A stretch of DNA of 5,241 nucleotides from Bacteroidota bacterium (GTDB lineage: Bacteria; Bacteroidota; Bacteroidia; Bacteroidales; Prolixibacteraceae), in assembly GCA_030695265.1 (NCBI GenBank), contig JAUYTA010000193.1, positions 1 through 5,241 on the forward strand, in the 5' to 3' direction. The position numbers and the translations under genes are program-made. Below the pieces are notes generated by a model. The model did no database searches. It worked only from the letters and a program-made list of their open reading frames with translations, and was not told where the DNA came from. Every line of letters begins with the position of its first letter. The first letter of the stretch is position 1. This document shows, in pieces, positions 1 to 5,241 of the stretch.

Positions 1-1649
1 TGTGGTTTGGAACTTCAGGGGCTGGGATCACCAGGTACGATGGCAAATTCTTTACTACGTTTTCTGAAAAGGAAGGTTTGACCAATAATTATATCACCAG
101 CTTGTTTGAAGATAAACATGGAAGAATTTGGATGGGTACACGTTTAGGCCCCAATATAATTGAACCCGGAAAGTTTCTGAAAAAATCAGCACAACCGGAA
201 GTTCCCCTTTTTAAAAGCTATTCCTATGAAGATGGATTTTTGGGTATTGGATGCAATATAGGCGCTTTATTTGAAGATCGGTCGGGAACCATTTGGATCG
301 GTTCCAGCAACCGTTTGACGGCCATTTATCCTGAAGCGGAGGTGCATGACACTGTTGCACCCAACATTCAGCTTACGAATATTCAGCTATTCAACAAAAA
401 TATTCCATGGATCGTCCTTGAAAATAAGATGGATACCAGTTTATTACTGGGCAATGGAGTCAGGATAGCGGATTTTAAATTTAACAATGTCTCAAAATGG
501 TATTATCAGCCTGAAAATTTAAGTCTGGCATACAATAACAATTTTCTGACCTTTAGCTTCATTGGTATTTCGCACAAACAAAACTCTAAAATTAAGTATC
601 AGTACCAGCTTGCGGGACTTTACGAAAACTGGAGCTCCTTAACTGACCGGACCGATGTGTCATTTGGCAACCTTAAACCGGGTGCATATCAATTCAAGGT
701 AAAAGCCATGAATAGTGAAGGAATTTGGAGCAATGAATACCACTATCCGTTTACCATTCGTCCACCCTGGTGGAACACATGGTGGTTTTATTCGCTTATG
801 TCAATTGCTTTTGTTGTACTCATTTTTAGCTTCATAAAATGGAGGGGACATGAACTGGAACAACAAAAACATATTCTGGAAAGAAAAGTAGAGGAACAAA
901 CCTTTGAATTGAAGCAAAAAAATGAGGAGCTGTTAGTCAAAAATGAAGAGTTGCAGGCGATCAATTCCGAAAAGGATAAATTTTTCTCGATTATCGCGCA
1001 CGATGTCAGAGGACCATTAAGTTCTTTCCTGGGATTGACTGAATTAATGGCAGAAGGACTGCAATCATTTACGCTGAATGAGATTCAGGAAATGGCCGGA
1101 GCCATGAAAAGTTCAGCTGCGAATCTCTTCGAATTACTTGGCAACCTGCTCGAATGGTCGCAAATGCAACGTGGTTTAATTGCTTTTAATCCTGAGAAAC
1201 TTATTTTGAATGATATTCTGAAAGAATCTTCAGAATTGTTCCATCAATCGGCGCGGAACAAATCAATTTCCATAGTGGTGGATATTCCGGATAAATTGGT
1301 AGTTATTGCCGATAAAAACATGCTCAGTTCAATTATCAGAAACCTTACCTCGAATGCAGTAAAATTCACCCCAAAAGGAGGCAAGGTTTTCATCAGCGCC
1401 AAAACATTCGAAAATAATACCGTTGAAGTATCGGTCACAGATACAGGTATTGGGATGAAAAAAGAGATGGTCACAAACCTTTTCAAAATAGACAATAATA
1501 CCAGCAGATCCGGAACTGAAGGCGAACCAAGCACAGGATTGGGTTTACTGCTCAGCAGGGATTTTGTGGAAAAACAAGGTGGCTACATTTGGGCTGAAAG
1601 TGAAGTTGGAAAAGGAAGTACCTTTTATTTCACACTTAAATCCTCTTGA
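1..1649 (+). CDS. Sensor histidine kinase, propeller/Y_Y_Y type (5' end outside window)
   Basis: Membrane sensor kinase that should autophosphorylate on histidine and pass the phosphate to a response regulator. The frame is open from base 3 with no stop, and its first codons already encode a propeller repeat (WFGTSGAGITRYDG), so the gene starts upstream and the TTG at 78 is internal. Numbering from base 3 (548 residues): two-component-regulator propeller repeats end around residue 105 (FEDKHGRIWMGT, FEDRSGTIWIGS); a Y_Y_Y domain spans about 175-253; a Trp-rich edge (PPWWNTWW) leads into one membrane helix at about 260-280; a charged coiled coil runs to about 325. The HisKA domain has His333 in IAHDVRGP. 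The HATPase has the N box with Asn451 (NLTSNAVKFT), G1 box DTGIG at 480-484 and G2 box TGLGL at 511-515. The protein stops right after the ATPase, so it lacks the receiver and AraC domains of hybrid (HTCS) relatives. The propeller probably faces the periplasm. The ligand is unknown and no cognate regulator adjoins on the same strand. Confidence 0.93.
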   Translation, partial: WFGTSGAGITRYDGKFFTTFSEKEGLTNNYITSLFEDKHGRIWMGTRLGPNIIEPGKFLKKSAQPEVPLFKSYSYEDGFLGIGCNIGALFEDRSGTIWIGSSNRLTAIYPEAEVHDTVAPNIQLTNIQLFNKNIPWIVLENKMDTSLLLGNGVRIADFKFNNVSKWYYQPENLSLAYNNNFLTFSFIGISHKQNSKIKYQYQLAGLYENWSSLTDRTDVSFGNLKPGAYQFKVKAMNSEGIWSNEYHYPFTIRPPWWNTWWFYSLMSIAFVVLIFSFIKWRGHELEQQKHILERKVEEQTFELKQKNEELLVKNEELQAINSEKDKFFSIIAHDVRGPLSSFLGLTELMAEGLQSFTLNEIQEMAGAMKSSAANLFELLGNLLEWSQMQRGLIAFNPEKLILNDILKESSELFHQSARNKSISIVVDIPDKLVVIADKNMLSSIIRNLTSNAVKFTPKGGKVFISAKTFENNTVEVSVTDTGIGMKKEMVTNLFKIDNNTSRSGTEGEPSTGLGLLLSRDFVEKQGGYIWAESEVGKGSTFYFTLKSS

Positions 1650-1653
1650 TTTT

Positions 1654-2817
1654 TTATTTGCCTGCTATGGCATAAGTTAAAACATCTTCTTTGGTAATGG
1701 TTTTATCACACAAAATAATCAGGCGCTCAATCACGTTCCTGAATTCGCGGATATTGCCTGTCCATCTTATTTTCTGAAGTTCGGCAATGGCGGCCTCTTC
1801 AATAGTTTTCGGTTGCATTCCGTATTCAGTACAAATTAAATCAATGAAATAATTGCACAAAACCGGGATATCTTCTACCCGGTCATTCAAATCAGGCACA
1901 TTAATCAGGATAACACTCAGGCGGTGGTACAAGTCTTCCCTGAAGTTATTCTTCTCAATTTCGAGTGCCAGGTTCTTGTTTGTGGCCGCAATCACGCGAA
2001 CATCCACTTTAATTTGTGCATCGCCGCCCACGCGTGTTATAATGCTTTCCTGCAAAACACGCAACACCTTGGCCTGGGCAGAAAGGCTCATATCTCCGAT
2101 TTCATCCAGAAAAATAGTCCCTCCGGTTGCCTGTTCAAACTTTCCCTTGCGTTGTTTTATTGCGGATGTAAATGCCCCTTTTTCGTGACCAAACAATTCG
2201 CTTTCAATAAGTTCTGAAGGAATAGCCGCGCAGTTTACTTCTATAAACGATGCCTCAGAACGGTTACTCTTTTCGTGTAAACGACGGGCAACCAGTTCTT
2301 TCCCCGTTCCGTTCGAGCCGGTAATTAAAACACGCGCATCGGTAGGAGCAACACGGTCAACCATGTCGATTACTTTTAGAATGGAAGCCGAATTCCCAAC
2401 AATATCGAAACGTTTGCTGGCTTTTTTACGCAATACCTTTGTTTCTGTAATCAGGGTCGATTTATCCATGGCATTGCGAAGGGTGATCAGAAGCCGGTTC
2501 AAATCGAGCGGTTTTTCTATGAAATCGAATGCCCCTTTTTTGATCGATTCAACAGCCGTGTCGATATTTCCGTGACCCGAAATCATCACCACCGGGGTAT
2601 CCGGTTTAATTTCTTCGATCTTTTGCAGAACTTCAATGCCATCCATTCCCGGCATTTTTATGTCGCACAGAACGACGTCAAAATCAGTTGTTTTTAACAG
2701 TTCAATGGCTTTAAACCCATCTTCGGCCAGTTCGACCTGGTATTTTTCGAATTCTAAAATATCTTTTAAAGTATTCCGAATGCTCCGTTCGTCATCAATC
2801 ACTAATATTTTCGACAT
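1654..2817 (-). CDS. NtrC-like sigma-54 response regulator lacking a DNA-binding domain
   Basis: Two-component response regulator of 387 residues. The receiver (about 1-118) has acidic residues D8/D9, phospho-acceptor D52 in CDIKMPGMDG, S80 and K102. The AAA+ domain (about 138-365) has Walker A GSNGTGKE at 167-174, where the family usually has GESGTGKE; a sigma-54 contact loop GAFTSA at 214-219, usually GAFTGA; Walker B IFLDEIGD at 235-242; arginine-finger candidates R293 and R299; and sensor II around R357 (TGNIREFRN). It should hydrolyse ATP to remodel sigma-54 RNA polymerase. Only about 25 residues follow sensor II and no Fis-type helix-turn-helix is present, whereas classical NtrC proteins are about 450-480 residues. 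Downstream DNA is the opposing kinase gene, so no lost HTH is encoded there. From memory, full-domain truncations with these Walker A and GAFTSA variants recur in Bacteroidota, so this is probably a natural form. The ATG at 2817 places the receiver start normally; no Shine-Dalgarno is seen. It lies 36 bp after the ppx-like gene, probably in one operon. Confidence 0.93.
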   Translation of the reverse strand: MSKILVIDDERSIRNTLKDILEFEKYQVELAEDGFKAIELLKTTDFDVVLCDIKMPGMDGIEVLQKIEEIKPDTPVVMISGHGNIDTAVESIKKGAFDFIEKPLDLNRLLITLRNAMDKSTLITETKVLRKKASKRFDIVGNSASILKVIDMVDRVAPTDARVLITGSNGTGKELVARRLHEKSNRSEASFIEVNCAAIPSELIESELFGHEKGAFTSAIKQRKGKFEQATGGTIFLDEIGDMSLSAQAKVLRVLQESIITRVGGDAQIKVDVRVIAATNKNLALEIEKNNFREDLYHRLSVILINVPDLNDRVEDIPVLCNYFIDLICTEYGMQPKTIEEAAIAELQKIRWTGNIREFRNVIERLIILCDKTITKEDVLTYAIAGK

Positions 2818-2853
2818 GCGCGTAGTTTTTATCCTAAAAATGAATGGTCAAAT

Positions 2854-3774
2854 TTAGTTGAAAATATGCTCGTATAAAACACCTTCCCGCAGGGCAAAGT
2901 CGGTTTGATAGATTTTGTGAATTTTTAACCTTTCGATTACTATTTTTATGAAAATCACAGAAGGGACAATCATCTCAATACGAATGGGTTCCATGCCTTT
3001 CATTTTCATTCGGTCGGCAGTTGTTGATGCAATTAGTTTTTGATAGGTAAAGTTGAAATCATAGATGGTTACTTCCTGCCTGATGCGGGTTTTGGTTCCG
3101 GCATCGGTTTGGTCAATCAAGTCGGCCAAAGTGTCGAAAGCGCCCGAACAGCCAATCATCATTCCTACAGTTACATTTTGCAGCCGATTCCACAATGGTT
3201 CAAGCCGGCTTTCAAACCAGTCGTTTATTTTTGTGATTTCTTCAGTAGTAATAGGGTCGGAGGGAGGTATTTGCTCAATGATCCTGGCCATTCCGAGTGG
3301 AAAACTTTCTTTCCAGATTGGGCTACCAGCATTGGTCAGGATAAATTCATTGCTTCCGCCGCCAATGTCCAGAATGAGGGAATGATCTTCTATTTCGCAA
3401 AAGGCAAGTTTTACACCTTTAAAAATCAGGTCAGCCTCCTTTTCTCCTGAAATTATCTGCAATTCAAGCCCTGTATGTGTTTTTATTTCTTTCTGAAACC
3501 AATCTTTGTTTGTTGCCTCTCTGATGGCAGATGTGGCGATGGTCACAACTTCTGAAACATTGTAATTTTCAATTCTTTCCTGATGTTTTCTGATTGCCGG
3601 AATCGCCCTTTCCAATCCATCGGGCGTCAGCTGATTTTTATCGATTCCGTTTTTTCCAAGTTTTACAACTTCTTTTCCCTGATAAAGAATGTGATAATTA
3701 GAATTGTCATATTCAGCAATCAGAAGGTTGCAGGTATTGGTTCCGAGGTCGATGATTGCGATTCGATTATCCAT
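2854..3774 (-). CDS. Ppx/GppA family phosphatase (short form)
   Basis: Cytoplasmic ASKHA-fold phosphatase. Family members split phosphate from the end of inorganic polyphosphate (exopolyphosphatase) and/or convert pppGpp to ppGpp; sequence alone does not tell which. Of 306 residues: the N-terminal phosphate-binding loop IDLGTNTCNLL is at 8-18, the conserved TSAIREATN at 81-89, the SGEKEA motif at 109-114 carries the likely catalytic glutamate (E113 by alignment from memory with E. coli Ppx), the second glycine loop LDIGGGSNEF is at 135-144, FPLGMAR at 158-164, and the C-terminal ALREGVLYEHI at 294-304. Length matches the compact two-lobe form (about 300 residues). The C-terminal HD-like domains of the roughly 510-residue E. 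coli Ppx and GppA are absent, which is common outside Proteobacteria. The ATG at 3774 directly precedes the first beta strand (RIAIIDLG), so no earlier start is needed. It is followed at 36 bp by the sigma-54 regulator; upstream is an A-tract-rich spacer. Confidence 0.92.
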   Translation of the reverse strand: MDNRIAIIDLGTNTCNLLIAEYDNSNYHILYQGKEVVKLGKNGIDKNQLTPDGLERAIPAIRKHQERIENYNVSEVVTIATSAIREATNKDWFQKEIKTHTGLELQIISGEKEADLIFKGVKLAFCEIEDHSLILDIGGGSNEFILTNAGSPIWKESFPLGMARIIEQIPPSDPITTEEITKINDWFESRLEPLWNRLQNVTVGMMIGCSGAFDTLADLIDQTDAGTKTRIRQEVTIYDFNFTYQKLIASTTADRMKMKGMEPIRIEMIVPSVIFIKIVIERLKIHKIYQTDFALREGVLYEHIFN

Positions 3775-3796
3775 GAAATGTGGTGTGAATCAATGC

Positions 3797-3846
3797 TTTT
3801 TTTTTTTTTTGATGCTTGTTTTTTTGTGTTTATTCTGATTTTTTTT
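3797..3846. other. Three T/A tracts in the spacer upstream of the ppx-like gene
   Basis: The plus strand shows T runs of 14 (3797-3810), 7 (3819-3825) and 8 (3839-3846), with centres about 19 and 20 bases apart, roughly two helical turns. On the minus strand these are A tracts at about 23 to 72 bases before the ppx-like ATG. Near-phased A tracts can bend DNA and A-rich leaders are common before Bacteroidota genes; either reading is inference. No GC-rich hairpin accompanies the T runs and no plus-strand gene ends here, so they do not form a terminator. No clear TTTG/TAnnTTTG promoter pair was found in this spacer. Confidence 0.5.
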
Positions 3847-3858
3847 AATCCTGTAAAT

Positions 3859-4674
3859 TTAGCCAAGTGAGACATCAAGCATCATCATCGTGGCAAAGCC
3901 AAGCATAGCTCCAATGGTAGAGAAGTCTGTTTCATTTCCGGATTGTGATTCTGGAATTAATTCTTCGACAACTACAAAAATCATTGCACCTGCCGCAAAT
4001 GATAACGCATAAGGAAGTAGAGGAGTTATTGACAATACAAGGTATGCGCCAACTACTCCTGATATTGGTTCTACCATCCCCGATAATTGTCCATAATTAA
4101 AAGCTTTTAACCGGGAAAACCCTTCACGTCGCAAAGGGATAGATACAGCTGCACCTTCTGGAAAATTCTGTAATCCAATACCAATGGCCAAAGCAACTGC
4201 ACCAGCAAGCATACCTGCATCCGGGTTGTTTGCAAGCGCACCAAAAGCAACGCCAATTGCAAGTCCTTCGGGTATATTGTGAAGCGTTATGGCAAGAACA
4301 AGCAGTACGCTTCGTTGCCAGGAAGTTTTAATACCTTCTGCTTTGTCGGTTGAGAGCCCCATGTGTAAGTGAGGCAATATCTTATCAACGAGCAGTAAAA
4401 ATGCACCGCCACATAAAAAACCAACCACAGCAGGAACCCATGGAATAGAACCATTTTCATCAGCCATTTCAATTGCAGGTTTTAGAAGCGACCAAAAACT
4501 AGCGGCAATCATTACACCTGCTGCAAAGCCCAGCATTGAATTTAAAACTTTTTGATTGATTGATTTAAAGAAAAAAACCAGGGAAGATCCAAGTGCTGTA
4601 AAACCCCAGGTGAACAAAGTAGCAAAAAGTGCCAATAGAACCGGGTTATAATCCAGTAAAAAGTCCAGATCCAT
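3859..4674 (-). CDS. ZIP family divalent metal transporter, GufA type
   Basis: Inner-membrane ZIP transporter of 271 residues, expected to move zinc or another divalent metal (iron, manganese) into the cytoplasm. Eight hydrophobic segments fit the ZIP fold: about 11-36, 44-66, 77-97, 122-147, 153-178, 190-213, 216-238 and 252-270. The metal site is intact: TM4 has LHNIPEGLAIG with H132, N133 and E136; TM5 has LQNFPEGAAV with Q169, N170 and E173; TM6 has SGMVEPISG with E202. These match the binuclear centre of Bordetella BbZIP, a GufA-subfamily protein. The TM3-TM4 loop is short, with only a small His cluster (PHLHMG, 101-106) instead of the long His-rich loop of eukaryotic ZIPs. The ATG at 4674 gives a full-length N-terminus. 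A candidate -7 promoter element lies about 58 bases upstream. Metal preference cannot be read from sequence. The 84-bp gap to the ppx-like gene holds no visible terminator, so read-through is possible. Confidence 0.94.
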   Translation of the reverse strand: MDLDFLLDYNPVLLALFATLFTWGFTALGSSLVFFFKSINQKVLNSMLGFAAGVMIAASFWSLLKPAIEMADENGSIPWVPAVVGFLCGGAFLLLVDKILPHLHMGLSTDKAEGIKTSWQRSVLLVLAITLHNIPEGLAIGVAFGALANNPDAGMLAGAVALAIGIGLQNFPEGAAVSIPLRREGFSRLKAFNYGQLSGMVEPISGVVGAYLVLSITPLLPYALSFAAGAMIFVVVEELIPESQSGNETDFSTIGAMLGFATMMMLDVSLG

Positions 4675-4731
4675 ATATTGTAGTTGTTATAAATTATGTT
4701 TTCGGGCAAAAGCAATATTTCACTTTAATTA

Positions 4732-4739
4732 CAAAGATA
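4732..4739 (-). promoter_or_regulatory. Candidate Bacteroidota -7 promoter element for the ZIP gene
   Basis: The minus strand reads TATCTTTG here, an exact match to the Bacteroidota TAnnTTTG -7 consensus, 57 bases before the ZIP ATG. That would give a leader of about 50 nt. No good TTTG -33 element sits at the usual spacing of about 19-21 bases upstream, so the call rests on the -7 box and its position between a terminator and a gene start. No clear palindromic metal-regulator (Fur, Zur or MntR) operator was seen nearby. Confidence 0.42.
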
Positions 4740-4772
4740 ACACGTACTTTCTAATTTTTCGGATGAACCAAC

Positions 4773-4798
4773 AAAAAGGCCGGTAATAACCAGCCTTT
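4773..4798 (-). terminator. Intrinsic terminator of the cysteine synthase gene
   Basis: On the minus strand the sequence folds as AAAGGCTGGT, loop TATT, ACCGGCCTTT, a 10-bp stem ending in a run of five T. One pair is a U-G wobble that forms only in the minus-strand RNA; in the plus-strand RNA it would be a C-A mismatch. This favours termination of the minus-strand transcript. It begins 26 bases after the cysteine synthase stop codon and separates that gene from the ZIP gene. Confidence 0.85.
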
Positions 4799-4824
4799 CT
4801 ATTGTATAAAAGTGATACGTTCAA

Positions 4825-5241
4825 TTAAAACAACCCTTCAATGGATAAATATCTTTCACCTGTATCGTATGAAAAGGTGAGTATTTTTGACCCTTCAGGC
4901 AATTCTGAAATCTTTTTGGCAACAGCTGCAAATGAAGCTCCTGACGAAATTCCAACAAATAAGCCTTCTTCTTTGGCAGCGCGACGGGCATAATCAAAAG
5001 CTTCGTCTTTCGAAACCTTAATTACTCCATCCAGAAATTCTGTTTTAAGATTGACCGGAATAAATCCAGCGCCAATTCCCTGTATGGGATGTGGACCGGG
5101 AGATCCGCCGCTGATTACAGGCGAAAGTTCAGGCTCGACAGCAAAAGTTTTTAAGTTTGGAAATTTCTGTTTTAATACCTCTGAAACTCCTGAAATGTGT
5201 CCGCCGGTACCAACGCCTGTGATAAAGTAATCAAAACCTTC
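4825..5241 (-). CDS. cysK: O-acetylserine sulfhydrylase (cysteine synthase), C-terminal part
   Basis: PLP-dependent enzyme making L-cysteine from O-acetylserine and sulfide in the cytoplasm, the last step of sulfur assimilation. My translation of the minus strand from the window edge to the TAA at 4825-4827 gives 138 residues, a bit under half of the usual length of about 300-310. Visible motifs (fragment numbering): the PLP phosphate-binding loop GVGTGGH at 9-15, FAVEP at 33-37, [12 protein letters not shown] at 51-62, GISSGAS at 97-103 whose serine contacts the PLP ring nitrogen, and the typical ending DTGERYLS about ten residues before the stop. The start codon, the PLP-binding lysine and the substrate-binding loop lie beyond the right edge. 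[10 protein letters not shown] favours CysK over CysM, although the homologous cystathionine beta-synthase-like group cannot be fully excluded without the N-terminus. A strong terminator follows, so transcription does not obviously continue into the ZIP gene. Confidence 0.9.
   Translation of the reverse strand, partial: EGFDYFITGVGTGGHISGVSEVLKQKFPNLKTFAVEPELSPVISGGSPGPHPIQGIGAGFIPVNLKTEFLDGVIKVSKDEAFDYARRAAKEEGLFVGISSGASFAAVAKKISELPEGSKILTFSYDTGERYLSIEGLF

Noticed and set aside
78..80. TTG at 78 as the start codon of the histidine kinase
   Set aside because: The same frame is open back to base 3 and encodes a typical propeller repeat (WFGTSGAGITRYDG), so the TTG is an internal leucine and the true start is upstream of the window.
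1244..1534. 96-codon open frame on the minus strand
   Set aside because: It is antisense to the kinase HisKA/HATPase region, which carries all expected motifs; there is no independent support for a gene.
1638..1652. Weak hairpin AAATC/GATTT followed by T-rich sequence as the kinase terminator
   Set aside because: A 5-bp stem with one G-C pair overlapping the stop codon is too weak to call an intrinsic terminator.
3040..3450. 136-codon open frame on the plus strand
   Set aside because: It lies wholly antisense to the ppx-like gene, whose conserved motifs span the region; the product has no recognisable domain. It is treated as a chance opposite-strand frame, as are the other plus-strand frames over 1853-2857, 3065-3385 and 3583-3870.
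3797..3810. T14 run as a plus-strand intrinsic terminator
   Set aside because: No stable stem precedes it and no plus-strand gene reads toward it.
4287..4472. 61-codon minus-strand frame inside the ZIP gene
   Set aside because: It is out of frame within the transporter's TM2-TM4 coding region. Its hydrophobic look reflects the T-rich membrane-protein codons.

Overview
The window looks like ordinary chromosomal DNA of a Bacteroidota (Bacteroidetes) bacterium. This rests on moderate AT-richness, genes without Shine-Dalgarno sequences, a TAnnTTTG-type promoter element, and a sensor kinase built from two-component-regulator propeller repeats plus a Y_Y_Y domain, an architecture typical of that phylum. 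A Marinilabiliales/Prolixibacteraceae-like origin is plausible but not shown by the sequence. I see no phage genes, insertion sequence, CRISPR array, tRNA or rRNA.

Layout: (1) Bases 1-1649, plus strand: the 3' part of a membrane sensor histidine kinase whose propeller N-terminus lies mostly upstream of the window. The reading frame is open to the window edge, so the TTG at 78 is not its start. (2) Bases 1654-2817, minus strand: an NtrC-like response regulator with receiver and AAA+ sigma-54 domains but no C-terminal DNA-binding domain. It meets the kinase tail to tail with only 4 bp between stop codons. (3) Bases 2854-3774, minus strand: a short Ppx/GppA-family phosphatase, 36 bp upstream of the regulator and probably co-transcribed with it. 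(4) Bases 3775-3858: an A/T-tract-rich spacer with a run of 14 T. (5) Bases 3859-4674, minus strand: a GufA-type ZIP metal transporter. (6) Bases 4675-4824: an intergenic region with a candidate promoter -7 element for the transporter and a clear intrinsic terminator for the gene behind it. (7) Bases 4825-5241, minus strand: the C-terminal 138 residues of an O-acetylserine sulfhydrylase (cysteine synthase), cut off by the right edge.

Functionally these are mostly independent housekeeping and regulatory units: signal sensing, sigma-54-linked regulation beside a polyphosphate/(p)ppGpp-type phosphatase, divalent metal transport and cysteine synthesis. The ppx-regulator pair is the only close same-strand pairing and the most plausible functional link. 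The transporter could read through into it, since no terminator is visible in the 84-bp gap. I found no convincing new system. The most noteworthy point is the sigma-54 activator that has lost its DNA-binding domain and carries GAFTSA in place of GAFTGA.
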